NCBI GenBank assembly: GCA_031254615.1
Contig: JAIRUC010000092.1
Location: forward strand, 1 to 39,797
Source of the DNA: Treponema sp.
Lineage (GTDB): Bacteria; Spirochaetota; Spirochaetia; Treponematales; Breznakiellaceae
Direction: 5' to 3'
Length of the DNA: 39,797 nucleotides
Shown: in pieces, positions 1 through 9,851 of the stretch
How the letters are laid out: each line of letters begins with the position of its first letter
Numbering within the stretch: position 1 is the stretch's first letter
The notes under the pieces: generated by a model
The model's input: only the letters and a program-made list of their open reading frames with translations
Databases searched by the model: none
What the model was told of the DNA's origin: nothing
Program-made: the position numbers and the translations under genes

Positions 1-830
1 TTGTGAAGATACCGTTCCGCTATTTCGCTAAAGGTTATCAGATTGAGGTCATAGTCCAGCTTGGGAAAAAACACATCACGGTTCTCCCCAAGAAGACAGG
101 ACATAAGGCACAACTCACCAGATTCCTGCGGAGTTACAAAATAACGGCGCACATCATTGGGCGCAGAAAGGGGCTGCTCTTTTTCCATGCGGCGGTTAAA
201 TCCGTAGAGCAGAGAACCGTCGGAAAAAGCGACGTTGGCAAAACGCGCGGTCGAAACCGGTAATTCCAGAGAACAGCGCATTAAAAACATTTCCATAATG
301 CGCTTTGAAGCTCCCATCATATTGACCGGATTCGCCGCTTTATCGGTAGAAACACAAAAATACTTTCTCGCGCCTTTTTCTTTTGCCTGTTGAATCGTTT
401 TATCAGTATTGAAAACATTTACATCTATCATCCGCATTAGAGTAAACGGGTCTTTCTCACTCCGCACATGCTTGAGGGCGGAAAGATTAAAAACATAATC
501 ATACCCCTGCCCGTTCAACATTAAGGAGTCAAAAATATCAGACCCGCAATCAATGGCAAAAGTGGCAAATTCGCCGTCAATATATCCAAGAGAACTGCGA
601 ATATCCCGAACAAGCTCTACCATATTGTTCTCGCTAATATCCACTACGTGTAACAACTTGGGATTACGCTTGAACAATTCACATACTACAGCAGAGCCGA
701 TAGAACCCGCGCCGCCTATCACAAGAAAGCGAGAAGAGGCAATAAGAGTTGAAAGTTCCTTTTCGTGAAGAGAAATATCAGCGTAAAATAACGGTTCGGT
801 GCGCCCTATGAGGGAAAGTATATATGACAT
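1..830 (-). CDS. Polysaccharide biosynthesis nucleotide-sugar dehydratase/epimerase (UDP-GlcNAc 4,6-dehydratase-like SDR), C-terminus cut by window edge
   Basis: My reverse-strand translation from ATG at 830: MSYILSLIGRTEPLFYADISLHEKELSTLIASSRFLVIGGAGSIGSAVVCELFKRNPKLLHVVDISENNMVELVRDIRSS...; GGAGSIG Rossmann motif, NxSALKHVR and STDKAANPVNMMGASKR motifs of this SDR family. Open to position 1, so missing from the ORF track. Confidence 0.85.
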   Translation of the reverse strand, partial: MSYILSLIGRTEPLFYADISLHEKELSTLIASSRFLVIGGAGSIGSAVVCELFKRNPKLLHVVDISENNMVELVRDIRSSLGYIDGEFATFAIDCGSDIFDSLMLNGQGYDYVFNLSALKHVRSEKDPFTLMRMIDVNVFNTDKTIQQAKEKGARKYFCVSTDKAANPVNMMGASKRIMEMFLMRCSLELPVSTARFANVAFSDGSLLYGFNRRMEKEQPLSAPNDVRRYFVTPQESGELCLMSCLLGENRDVFFPKLDYDLNLITFSEIAERYLH

Positions 831-1979
831 TTAACTAACCCTCACACTGCTGGGAATATTAACAAGACGATCTGCAATATATTCAGCATTGGGCATTTGT
901 GTATGCTGACAATGCTGATACGGCGGTAATGTATGTAGCAATGTCCACGCAGGCCGGGTTTGAACTCCGTTATCGTTTGAATATTCAAGAAATTCATCAC
1001 GCTGACTGCGATCATCAAGCAGAATGGCGTTTAACCAGTAATTCGATTTCGCGTTATCCGGCTCTGTAATGAATTTGATATCAAGTTTATCAAAAAATTG
1101 TTGATACATAAGCGCCGTCTCTCGTTTGCTTTCCAGTATCCGGTCAAAATACTCAAGCTGCGCCAAACCGACTGCCGCATTTAAACTGGGCATACGAAGA
1201 TTGTACCCAACTTCATCATGATAGAATTCCCAACGGTGCGGACGCTTCGCAGTTGTTGAAAGATACCGTATTCTATTGGCAACTGCTTCATCATCGGTGA
1301 TTACCATACCGCCGCCGCCTGTTGTCACCAATTTATTACCATTAAAACTTAATATACCTGCCCTGCCGAATGTTCCGGTATGTTTTCCATTGTAAAAACT
1401 TCCCAACGACTCAGCGGAATCCTCAATGAGCAGTAGTGAGTATTTATCACATATCGTTTGAATTTTATCTATCCGCACAGGATGACCAAACGTATGCATG
1501 GGAATAACAGCTTTTATTTGTTTTCCGGTTTTTTTATTAAAACATTCTCTGTTTTTAACTTCAGCGTATTCCTCAAGAAAATCAGCAAGGCTTTCAGGGG
1601 ACATACCAAGGGTATTTTGTTCCACATCAACAAATACCGGCGCAGCTTGAGCATGAACAATCGCCGCAGATGTTGCCACAAAAGACAAGGATTGGGTAAT
1701 AACTTCATCACCCGGATTAATTCCTATTGCCAATAACAGCATATGCAGGGCAGAAGTTCCATTAACCAAAGCCACAGCATACTTTGTGCCGGTTATTTCC
1801 TTGATTTTATCTTCCATACCCGCAACAAAGCGGCCTATGTAGGAAACATATTTGGTATCAATACACTCAGCGAGATATTTCTTTTCGTTGCCAAGGAATT
1901 CGGGGCAGTGGAGGAGAACAGGGATTTGATTAGGGTAGAGAGTTTTTATATATTCAGTGATTTGTTGGTTAAGAGACAT
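831..1979 (-). CDS. DegT/DnrJ/EryC1/StrS (LegC-like) PLP-dependent sugar aminotransferase
   Basis: 382 aa; GTSALHMLLLAIGINPGDEVITQSLSFVATSAAI, LLIEDSAESLGS, FNGNKLVTTGGGGMVIT (PLP Lys). Stop codon directly abuts the ATG of the downstream dehydratase. Confidence 0.9.
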   Translation of the reverse strand: MSLNQQITEYIKTLYPNQIPVLLHCPEFLGNEKKYLAECIDTKYVSYIGRFVAGMEDKIKEITGTKYAVALVNGTSALHMLLLAIGINPGDEVITQSLSFVATSAAIVHAQAAPVFVDVEQNTLGMSPESLADFLEEYAEVKNRECFNKKTGKQIKAVIPMHTFGHPVRIDKIQTICDKYSLLLIEDSAESLGSFYNGKHTGTFGRAGILSFNGNKLVTTGGGGMVITDDEAVANRIRYLSTTAKRPHRWEFYHDEVGYNLRMPSLNAAVGLAQLEYFDRILESKRETALMYQQFFDKLDIKFITEPDNAKSNYWLNAILLDDRSQRDEFLEYSNDNGVQTRPAWTLLHTLPPYQHCQHTQMPNAEYIADRLVNIPSSVRVS

Positions 1980-2009
1980 ATTTTTATCCTATTAAAAAAA
2001 TCTTATATA

Positions 2010-2654
2010 TTAAAATACTCGTTTTGCAGGATTACCAAATACAGTACAATTAGGAGGAACATTTCTTATTACCACAGAACCAATGCCAATTTTACTATTT
2101 TCTCCGATGGTCTTATTCTGCAAAATTCTTGTGCCATTGCCGATTTCAGCACACGAACCAATAGTTACATTTCCAGAAACACTTACATTACCATACAAAG
2201 TTACAAAACTCTCAAGTTTTACATCATGGCCAATGGCACAATTATGATTAAGTAAGACAAAATCACCTAGGAAAATATTCGCAAGTAATGTAGAATGATA
2301 ACCAATAATACAACCTTTTCCAATCATAACAGTATCAGAATATTTTACATCATTTTCAATAATAGTAGGAAAAGAAATATTTTTTTTATAAGAAAACCTC
2401 TCATAAATTTGTTTCTTCGTTTGAGGGGTGCCAACTGCAATAGTAACATCAATATTGTCATTATAATTATGCAGCCAGGAATCGTCACCTAATACCGGAA
2501 AATTATTTATTATTTTATTTTGTAATTCAGGTGTATTGTCTATAAAACCCAGAATGTCATAGCAATTGTTTTTTTTATTTATATCTAATAACATAAATAA
2601 AATTTCACGGCCTAATCCTCCAGCACCTATAATTACCAGTTTTTTCTTTTCCAC
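2010..2654 (-). CDS. PglD/NeuD-like sugar O/N-acyltransferase (left-handed beta-helix)
   Basis: VEKKKLVIIGAGGLGREILFMLLD...; hexapeptide repeats; HNCAIGHDV with catalytic-type His. ORF track starts at 2771 but the N-terminal extension overlaps the upstream KASIII; GTG at 2654 preceded by GAGGAAAA is the better start. Confidence 0.85.
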   Translation of the reverse strand: MEKKKLVIIGAGGLGREILFMLLDINKKNNCYDILGFIDNTPELQNKIINNFPVLGDDSWLHNYNDNIDVTIAVGTPQTKKQIYERFSYKKNISFPTIIENDVKYSDTVMIGKGCIIGYHSTLLANIFLGDFVLLNHNCAIGHDVKLESFVTLYGNVSVSGNVTIGSCAEIGNGTRILQNKTIGENSKIGIGSVVIRNVPPNCTVFGNPAKRVF

Positions 2655-2665
2655 TACATTTTCCT

Positions 2666-3667
2666 CTATAGAATTTTTAACACACACCCCGCCCACGAAA
2701 GACCAACACCAAAACCAGCAAGTAAACTTTTCATTCCTCTTTTCAAACTTCCGGTTTTTATTGCTTCGCACATCGCAATGGGGATTGTCGATGACACACT
2801 ATTACCCACTTCAGATAAATAGATATAAAATTTTTCCTGTTCAATTTTCAGTTTTTTCCTCAAAAAATCCAACATATATTTATTAGCCTGATGAAAAATG
2901 AATAAATCAATGGCATCTTTTTCAATGTTATTTTTATTAAGCGTATTATTTACCAAATCAGGAACGGCAGCCAGAGTAAAAGAAAATATTTCACTGCCGT
3001 TCATGTATATATAATCAGGTGAAATCGGATTATTGTTTTCATCAAATTCAACTGTATTGGACTTTTCAGGATTACGCGCTGCCCCAGTTTTCATTATCAG
3101 ATGTTCAGCACCGGAACCATCAGTTCCTAAACAGAATTCTCCTATTTCAGCAAAACCTTCGGTACTTATCAGCGTAGCAGAGGCTGCATCGCCAAAAATC
3201 GTCCGGTTACCCTTATCCAGCATATGTAACCTCTTGGTATAAATCTCAGCGGTAAGTAAAAGAACATTTTTCGCGATATTCCCCAATATCAACCCTTTTG
3301 CAAGGGACAAACCGTAAACAAAGCCGGAACAGCCCTGATTAAAATCTATTGCGCCTATATCCTTCGACAGTCCTAACCGATCCTGTATTATACAGGCGGA
3401 AGCCGGCAGAAAATAATCAGGGCTTTGGGTGCAAAATAAAATATAATCAATACTTCCTTTATCAATACCTTGATTAAATAGTTTTTGTGCGGCTTCAATT
3501 GCCAAATCTGTTGAGGTTTCATGTTCCGCGGCAATATGCCGTTTATTTATCCCTACTTTCTCAATTATTTTATCTACACTCCATTCGGGAAAATCCTGAA
3601 TTAATTCCTCGTTGGTCAATACTTTTTGCGGCAGATAATAATCTATAGCCTTGATATAAGCATTCAT
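2666..3667 (-). CDS. 3-oxoacyl-ACP synthase III (KAS III/FabH-like)
   Basis: 333 aa; DFNQGCSGFVYG (Cys), FIFHQAN (His), EVGNSVSSTIP (Asn); C-terminal GFGVGLSWAG. Confidence 0.92.
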   Translation of the reverse strand: MNAYIKAIDYYLPQKVLTNEELIQDFPEWSVDKIIEKVGINKRHIAAEHETSTDLAIEAAQKLFNQGIDKGSIDYILFCTQSPDYFLPASACIIQDRLGLSKDIGAIDFNQGCSGFVYGLSLAKGLILGNIAKNVLLLTAEIYTKRLHMLDKGNRTIFGDAASATLISTEGFAEIGEFCLGTDGSGAEHLIMKTGAARNPEKSNTVEFDENNNPISPDYIYMNGSEIFSFTLAAVPDLVNNTLNKNNIEKDAIDLFIFHQANKYMLDFLRKKLKIEQEKFYIYLSEVGNSVSSTIPIAMCEAIKTGSLKRGMKSLLAGFGVGLSWAGCVLKIL

Positions 3668-3685
3668 TTTTATTCAATTTCCAAT

Positions 3686-4435
3686 CTAATAAGAAACAGA
3701 TCTTCCTCCATCAAGTAATAAATTTGAACCGGTTACCCAACTGCTTGCATCAGATAATAAATAAATTACTGCATATGCAACTTCTTCTGGTTTCCCATAT
3801 CTTTTTAAAGGATACTTCTCTTTATCTTTTTCAAAATCTTCTTTCGATAAAGTCCCACCCTCCATAATAGGAGTATCTATCATACTTGGCATAACACTGT
3901 TTACTCGTATACTTTTAGGAGCTAACTCTATACACATACCTTTGATCATTCCATTTAATGCTCCCTTTGTTGAAGAATACAATGAACCACCAATATAAGA
4001 GGATAAAATTCCAGATGTAGAAGTGATAAAAACAATTGATGAATTTTTCTTTAATTTTTTGTTTTTTAATATGGATTGAGTTAAGTACAAAGGTGAAAAG
4101 TAATTAATGCTAAACATTTGTTCGATTTCATTTTTCTTTAAAAAAGAAAAAAGAGAATGTCCTGAAATTCCTGCACAATTTACTAAACCATCAAGCATTG
4201 GCAAATTATCAACTATTTTTTTTCTTTCATCCTCATTATTCAAATCGGCCACAATAATAGTATGAGCTTCCCTTTCCATTTGCGATATGGTTTCGTTTAA
4301 ACGTTCTTTGTTACGTCCGGTCAAAACTACAGTTGCATCCATCTTTGAACATTCAATAGCTATAGCTCGTCCAATTCCCGAAGAAGCGCCTGTTACCAGT
4401 ATTGTTTTCCCTGTCAGTGAAAATGGATTGTACAT
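3686..4435 (-). CDS. SDR oxidoreductase, 3-oxoacyl-ACP reductase (FabG)-like
   Basis: 249 aa; VTGASSGIGRA cofactor motif, NCAGISG, ITSTSGI...YSSTKGAL (Ser-Tyr-Lys). Confidence 0.9.
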   Translation of the reverse strand: MYNPFSLTGKTILVTGASSGIGRAIAIECSKMDATVVLTGRNKERLNETISQMEREAHTIIVADLNNEDERKKIVDNLPMLDGLVNCAGISGHSLFSFLKKNEIEQMFSINYFSPLYLTQSILKNKKLKKNSSIVFITSTSGILSSYIGGSLYSSTKGALNGMIKGMCIELAPKSIRVNSVMPSMIDTPIMEGGTLSKEDFEKDKEKYPLKRYGKPEEVAYAVIYLLSDASSWVTGSNLLLDGGRSVSY

Positions 4436-4436
4436 C

Positions 4437-5498
4437 TTACATCTCTATCAATGGCGGACAAACAATATGGTCTGTCGTAAAATACATACTACCCCAAGAA
4501 AGCCCAACACCAAAACCGCAGGCAATATGCTGCAATTTATTGTTACTCATATCTTTTTGCAATTCTGTAATCATAGTGAGAGGAATAGAGGCGCTACTGG
4601 TATTTCCAAATTCCTTCAATGAGTAAGGAACTTTTTCAGGAGGCAATTTCAGTTTTTTCCGTATTTGTTCATTCATAAAAAGATTTGCCTGATGGAAGGT
4701 AAAATAATCGATCTTATCTTTATCAAGGTTGAATCTTTCAATTAACCCATTAACAGACTTAGGCGCCTCTCTTATTCCAAAGGAAAACACATTCATCCCA
4801 TCTAACATTACTTGTAGGTTATTAGAAACAATTCCTTCACCGCGCTCGACTTCATCTAATGATGATAATGAAACAAGATTCCGGTAACCTCCATCATTTA
4901 TCATTATTGCATTATATCCGCTTCCATCAGAATTCATACTAAAAAATATAGGCTCGGCATCCGGCTTATACTCTAATGCTGTCACTGTGCCTGCATCTCC
5001 AAAAAGAGGATAGGTACTTTTATCATTTGGGGACACCATCTTTGATGGAGTATCCCCAACCAACAATAAGGCTTTTGCTTTGTGGGGGGTAATATTCATC
5101 ATCAATGTGCTAATAACACTCATCCCATAAACCCAGCCGCTGCATCCCAAAGAAACATCCAGTGTATAACAATCTTTACCAAGCCCTAATCTTTGCTGAA
5201 TAATAGAAGAAGTAGCGGGCAAAATATAATCAGGTGTCTGTGTAACAAACACCACTATTGAAATATCTTCTTTGATCCAGCACAAGTTTGAAATCAAAGT
5301 TTCTGCGGCAGATACACATAAATCCGATGTACAGACATTATTATCTGATTTTCTTCTCCGTTCAATTCCGGTAGTGGCGACAAAATTTTTTAAGCCATCA
5401 TCATCAAAAAAGGAACAAGAGGCATTATCTTCTATTTGTTTTGGAACACAAGCAGAAATGCCACTTATTTTTACATTTTCTATTTTTAAAAACGCCAT
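4437..5498 (-). CDS. 3-oxoacyl-ACP synthase III-like, second divergent paralogue
   Basis: 353 aa; DVSLGCSGWVYG (Cys), FTFHQAN (His), EFGNTSSASIP (Asn). Confidence 0.9.
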   Translation of the reverse strand: MAFLKIENVKISGISACVPKQIEDNASCSFFDDDGLKNFVATTGIERRRKSDNNVCTSDLCVSAAETLISNLCWIKEDISIVVFVTQTPDYILPATSSIIQQRLGLGKDCYTLDVSLGCSGWVYGMSVISTLMMNITPHKAKALLLVGDTPSKMVSPNDKSTYPLFGDAGTVTALEYKPDAEPIFFSMNSDGSGYNAIMINDGGYRNLVSLSSLDEVERGEGIVSNNLQVMLDGMNVFSFGIREAPKSVNGLIERFNLDKDKIDYFTFHQANLFMNEQIRKKLKLPPEKVPYSLKEFGNTSSASIPLTMITELQKDMSNNKLQHIACGFGVGLSWGSMYFTTDHIVCPPLIEM

Positions 5499-5731
5499 TA
5501 CGACTTGTATTCCTTCACAATATTGAACAAGTCTTCAATGGTTTCAGATTTTCTGATGTCATCACCTTTAATGGTAACACCGTATTCATCGTCTACCATT
5601 GCGATAATCGACAGAGCAATCATGGAACTCCAGTCAACCAATCCCCTAAATTCCGTATCCGCTTTGAACTCACTTGCATCAGTTTCATCAAACTGTTCCG
5701 CAAATTTTCCTACAAATTCCTGTAAATCCAT
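5498..5731 (-). CDS. Acyl carrier protein (stand-alone, variant Ser motif)
   Basis: 77 aa acidic; LVDWSSMIALSIIAMVDDEYGVTI aligns with the ACP phosphopantetheine helix; SSM replaces DSL. Overlaps the KASIII start by 1 nt. Confidence 0.85.
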   Translation of the reverse strand: MDLQEFVGKFAEQFDETDASEFKADTEFRGLVDWSSMIALSIIAMVDDEYGVTIKGDDIRKSETIEDLFNIVKEYKS

Positions 5732-5761
5732 AATAATCTCCTTTTAATTTGTATTATATAA

Positions 5762-6466
5762 TCATTTCAAATATATTTCAAGTTCTTTAGGCGTCGGTGG
5801 TAAATTATCAAATGCCCTTATCCAGAAATCAGATGATGAATTCAACACACTAATTGCTGTAAAAAAAATTATTTTGAAATATAATACTAACCCAATATTC
5901 TGGGTATACCATTTTTCAAGTTCACCTTTATATGGAATAATCATATTTCTATAAAAATCTTCTTGATCTTTCACTTTTTGCATTATTTCTTCCTCATTCC
6001 GGAAAACAATCGATCCAATACCGGATAAGCCTGGATTAAAATTATACAACTGCTGTTTGACTTCATCAGAATATTCTTCATATCCTTCCCGTACTAATGG
6101 CCGATACCCTATAATACTCATCTGCCCGATAAAAATATTTATAAGCTGCGGCAGTTCATTAATTTTGGTTTTTCGTAAAAACTTACCTAACGGTAATATT
6201 CTTGGATCATTTTTATAGGTAAATATTCCTCCGGGTAAATTAGGAGAATCCCTTAACATCGTGGCAAACTTTAACAGATTGAATTCTTTCCCATAACGGC
6301 CAACACGTTTTTGTCTATAAAAAATATCATGTTCTCCTGTCAATTTTAATATAATCATTATAGGAAACATAAGCGGAAATAATACAATTATTGCAAAAAA
6401 CGAAAAAAGAATATCAAAAAATCGTATTAAATAAGATTGATATTTTTTGTTAAGCATAAATTCCAA
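5762..6466 (-). CDS. Undecaprenyl-phosphate sugar phosphotransferase (PglC/WcaJ-type bacterial sugar transferase)
   Basis: 234 aa; single N-terminal hydrophobic helix, FYRQKRVGRYGKEFNLLKFATM, KTKINELPQLINIFIGQMSIIGYRPL, FNPGLSGIGSI. Confidence 0.92.
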   Translation of the reverse strand: MEFMLNKKYQSYLIRFFDILFSFFAIIVLFPLMFPIMIILKLTGEHDIFYRQKRVGRYGKEFNLLKFATMLRDSPNLPGGIFTYKNDPRILPLGKFLRKTKINELPQLINIFIGQMSIIGYRPLVREGYEEYSDEVKQQLYNFNPGLSGIGSIVFRNEEEIMQKVKDQEDFYRNMIIPYKGELEKWYTQNIGLVLYFKIIFFTAISVLNSSSDFWIRAFDNLPPTPKELEIYLK

Positions 6467-7280
6467 AATCTATATTAAGTGTATGATGCAATCCTCTCGA
6501 ATTTACAGGCGGTGGAGTTAAATAATCACCATATTGTTCACTTAAAAATAAGTGATAATCCTCCGGAACAGGCATCAGCGTATCCTCAAATGGTATATAT
6601 ATTATTTTTGAAATTGTAGAACGCAGATGTCGTTCCTTCTTGAAGCCCCAACGTCCTCTTAACAAAACAACATGACTACTATTAAGTTTTTCATATTTTT
6701 TATAATAATTCTCCAAAATTGATTTAAGCTTTTTAGTTGAAATTGGTAAACACAAAACAAAGCCTAAATATATTATTAAACGCATTATAAAATTTTGGGG
6801 GTAAAGATGGTATCCATTACGTAGTACACATACCCGGATAAAAATATTAAAAATACCATGATACAAATAACCACGTAAAAACGAATTAGGTATATTATCA
6901 TAAGGTAATATATCTATTCGAAAACCCTCATGTTTCATATTAGCAGGTTCATATCTTGTAAAAACTTTCGTACCATTTAACTGGACACGGGCAAGACAAT
7001 AATCAAAGTATTGGGGATCTGTTGATGGGGTCTGTAAAAAAAATTCATTTGATAGTTCAGATGGCGCAATCTTGCAAAATTTGTCGTAATTGTCCCTTGT
7101 CATGCCAACATCTATATCATCATCCCAAGGGATAAAACCTTTATGCCGGATAGCTCCGATAAGGGAGCCGCCAATTAGAATGAAAGCGATGTTATGTTTA
7201 TCACAGACTCTTTTTACTTCCACAAGAATTTTTAATTCAAGGAGCTGCATTTTTCGTAAAATTTCAGGTGTTATTTCCAT
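6450..7280 (-). CDS. LicD family phosphotransferase
   Basis: 276 aa; [55 protein letters not shown] is the LicD nucleotidyltransferase-fold signature. Confidence 0.92.
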   Translation of the reverse strand: MEITPEILRKMQLLELKILVEVKRVCDKHNIAFILIGGSLIGAIRHKGFIPWDDDIDVGMTRDNYDKFCKIAPSELSNEFFLQTPSTDPQYFDYCLARVQLNGTKVFTRYEPANMKHEGFRIDILPYDNIPNSFLRGYLYHGIFNIFIRVCVLRNGYHLYPQNFIMRLIIYLGFVLCLPISTKKLKSILENYYKKYEKLNSSHVVLLRGRWGFKKERHLRSTISKIIYIPFEDTLMPVPEDYHLFLSEQYGDYLTPPPVNSRGLHHTLNIDFGIYA

Positions 7281-7665
7281 TTTTTATCTCCATCTTTATT
7301 TGCGTAGTAGATATTTCAGGCGTCCTTTCAAGATAAACGACCTCACATTGTTTTTTTAAAAAGTCAAATTTTTCTCTCCAATCATCACCCATTACAAAAA
7401 TATCAACATGATATTGATGAATATCGGTTTTCTTTTGCTCCCAATTTTCTTCCGGTATAACCAGATCAACATATCTAATTGCCTCAAGCAGTTGCTTTCT
7501 TTTCTCATACGAATAATAACATTTTTTATTTTTTTCAGTAAGGTTAAATTCATCTGTTGATAAAGCTACAATCAGATAATCTCCAAGAGCTTTAGCTCTT
7601 CTTAACAGATTAATGTGACCATAATGGAGAAGATCAAATGTTCCGTAAGTGATTACCCTTTTCAT
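7264..7665 (-). CDS. Glycerol-3-phosphate cytidylyltransferase (TagD-like)/cytidylyltransferase family protein
   Basis: 133 aa; [24 protein letters not shown] (HxGH), [11 protein letters not shown]. Confidence 0.88.
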   Translation of the reverse strand: MKRVITYGTFDLLHYGHINLLRRAKALGDYLIVALSTDEFNLTEKNKKCYYSYEKRKQLLEAIRYVDLVIPEENWEQKKTDIHQYHVDIFVMGDDWREKFDFLKKQCEVVYLERTPEISTTQIKMEIKNGNNT

Positions 7666-7676
7666 CTTATGAATAA

Positions 7677-8654
7677 CTATTTCCCGTTTCTTATATTAGA
7701 TAGTAAATTTTGAATACTTGAATAAATACATCCTAAGAAAAAACATTTTTTGTATATTATAATTAGTGTCTTACAAAAAAAACTTAATTTTCTTTTTTCT
7801 GTAAAAGGAAGATAATATTCATTATATAAATATTCAATATCTTTTTTATTTATTTTTTTTGAAAAACGTAAAAACTTAAATACCCCGATTTGCAGAAAAT
7901 CAAATGTAAATGAATGCTCTACATCAGAAAATAAATTATGTTCTGTTAAATAATTTTTTATCCATAAACGGAATTTTATTCTTGGATACTCATAACAATT
8001 ATTACATACAATTTTTTTGAGAGCTGTTAAATTAGTATTTGTAATACGATTATAATAATATACTATATCACTAATGACCGCGATATTTTTATATTCACAG
8101 TGTGTAAATATTTGAATATTTACTATAGCATCTTCACCTACATTGAATTCCGGAACTTCATAATCATTAAAACAGCTTTTTCTGTATAACTTACCTACAA
8201 GATATCGCATTTGATATTCATAAAATGACGCATTCAATGGTGAATCATATTTTTTTATACTTGAAGGCTCATAAATTTCTTCTCGGCGGGGAAATATTGT
8301 TTTATATCCTCCAATAACAATATCTGCATTTGATTCTTTTTGTTTTTTCAACAAAGCATCTATTGCATTTTCGCTTATCCAATCATCACTATCAACATGA
8401 ATAATAAATTCTGCTTTAGCTATATCTATGCCCGTCTTTCTTGCTTTTGGTAGTCCTTCATTTTTTATTTTATGAATTACTTTTATACGATTATCTTTTG
8501 CCGCATATTCATCGCAGATTACAGGACAATTATCAGGAGAAGCATCATCAATAAGGATGCATTCAAAATTTGTAAAAGTCTGTGCTAATATGCTGTCAAT
8601 ACATTTGCGAAGATATACTTCTACATTATAAACAGGAACTATAATTGAAACCAT
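7677..8654 (-). CDS. Glycosyltransferase family 2
   Basis: 325 aa; [43 protein letters not shown]...[16 protein letters not shown]. Confidence 0.93.
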   Translation of the reverse strand: MVSIIVPVYNVEVYLRKCIDSILAQTFTNFECILIDDASPDNCPVICDEYAAKDNRIKVIHKIKNEGLPKARKTGIDIAKAEFIIHVDSDDWISENAIDALLKKQKESNADIVIGGYKTIFPRREEIYEPSSIKKYDSPLNASFYEYQMRYLVGKLYRKSCFNDYEVPEFNVGEDAIVNIQIFTHCEYKNIAVISDIVYYYNRITNTNLTALKKIVCNNCYEYPRIKFRLWIKNYLTEHNLFSDVEHSFTFDFLQIGVFKFLRFSKKINKKDIEYLYNEYYLPFTEKRKLSFFCKTLIIIYKKCFFLGCIYSSIQNLLSNIRNGK

Positions 8655-8672
8655 GGTAATTTTTCCTCTATT

Positions 8673-9851
8673 TTAATTTGTTTTATGATAATTTTTTATT
8701 GATAAAATGTAATAAAAACATAATAAATTATAACCCATAGTAAACCCCCCTAAAAATAATGACATAAATAAATATGAATATATATATTTATAATTGCTTA
8801 CTCTAGTATATTGATTCATAATTACAAATAATAAAATACAATTTATAATACTAAAAATAATTCCCTTTTCTACAAATAAACCCAGAAATGAATTATGAGC
8901 TGGTCCCCATATTATTTTAGCAGTTCCCTTTCCATTTCCTCTTTGCCAATATTCTTCTCCTGCCCCATCAATAACAGCCATCCTTGTCCCTGATGATAAA
9001 AATAATAAACTTTGTGCACTAAATGTAAATCGTGCTATATTTGAATCATCTTGTAAAGAGAATGTGTCTCTATCTGATTCCGATTTTGCAACGTTAATAA
9101 ACCAAGCCCCAAATAATAATACAGCTATTTGAAAAAAAACAAGCACAAATATTGGTTTTACCTTAGAAAATATTTTTTGAAAAAAAGGGATACTTTCAAA
9201 ATAACCAATTATATAAAATACCATAATCCCTAATATAAAATTTCTACTTTGAGTTAATAATCCTAAAAACAAAAAAATGTATTTTAATCCACTATATCTT
9301 AATTTATAGGATAATAAAAAACATAAAAAGAAATACAATGCCGAATAATTCGGATCATTAGAATTGAATATCATTCTGGTTGTCAGCCGGCTCTTATGAA
9401 TATCATAAAAAAATGTACCCTGTAAAAAAGAAGATAATAAACTAATAAATATTATTAAACTAAAATAACTTCTTTTCATATATCTTTTTGCATCTATTTC
9501 TTTAGGCCCAAAAATGAAGGGGAAAAAAATAATAACCCGCATTAAATCGGAAAAAGAAAAAGAGCCACGAAAATAAAAAAGTAAAAATATAAAAATTGTA
9601 CCTATCAGAATAATAAAAAAATTTTTTATATTTATGAATATATTATCATATGAACAGATTATATATAATAATAAAGCAAACCATAAAATTATATAGATTA
9701 AATATCTTAAATAAACTATATCCAAAAAAAACATTTTTGGCTGCTCATTACTTATATAATAATTAGACAACATTGCTATTGTAAAACATACAGTTAATGA
9801 TAATTCAAAAATGAAACTACAATCTGATAATTGATTTGATGTCTTAATCAT
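8673..9851 (-). CDS. Polytopic membrane protein, candidate O-antigen polymerase (Wzy-like)
   Basis: 392 aa, many hydrophobic segments; NDPNYSAL and GPAHNSFLGLFVEKG motifs resemble O-antigen ligase/polymerase families; position between GT2 and other glycan genes. Confidence 0.7.
   Translation of the reverse strand: MIKTSNQLSDCSFIFELSLTVCFTIAMLSNYYISNEQPKMFFLDIVYLRYLIYIILWFALLLYIICSYDNIFINIKNFFIILIGTIFIFLLFYFRGSFSFSDLMRVIIFFPFIFGPKEIDAKRYMKRSYFSLIIFISLLSSFLQGTFFYDIHKSRLTTRMIFNSNDPNYSALYFFLCFLLSYKLRYSGLKYIFLFLGLLTQSRNFILGIMVFYIIGYFESIPFFQKIFSKVKPIFVLVFFQIAVLLFGAWFINVAKSESDRDTFSLQDDSNIARFTFSAQSLLFLSSGTRMAVIDGAGEEYWQRGNGKGTAKIIWGPAHNSFLGLFVEKGIIFSIINCILLFVIMNQYTRVSNYKYIYSYLFMSLFLGGFTMGYNLLCFYYILSIKNYHKTN

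Noticed and set aside
3-263. 86-aa plus-strand ORF, and 553..768 71-aa ORF
   Set aside because: Antisense to the truncated dehydratase, whose reverse-strand translation is continuous and family-like.
2655-2771. N-terminal extension of the acetyltransferase ORF (MRSNKNRKFEKRNEKFTCWFWCW...)
   Set aside because: Out-of-frame reading of the end of the upstream KASIII gene; GTG at 2654 with an RBS is a better start.
2380-9139. Several 8-nt homopolymers in glycan genes (T8 at 2380, 2569, 4216, 7853; A8 near 9132) as phase-variation tracts
   Set aside because: Runs of 8 are expected by chance in such AT-rich DNA; no frameshifted reading frames were seen around them.
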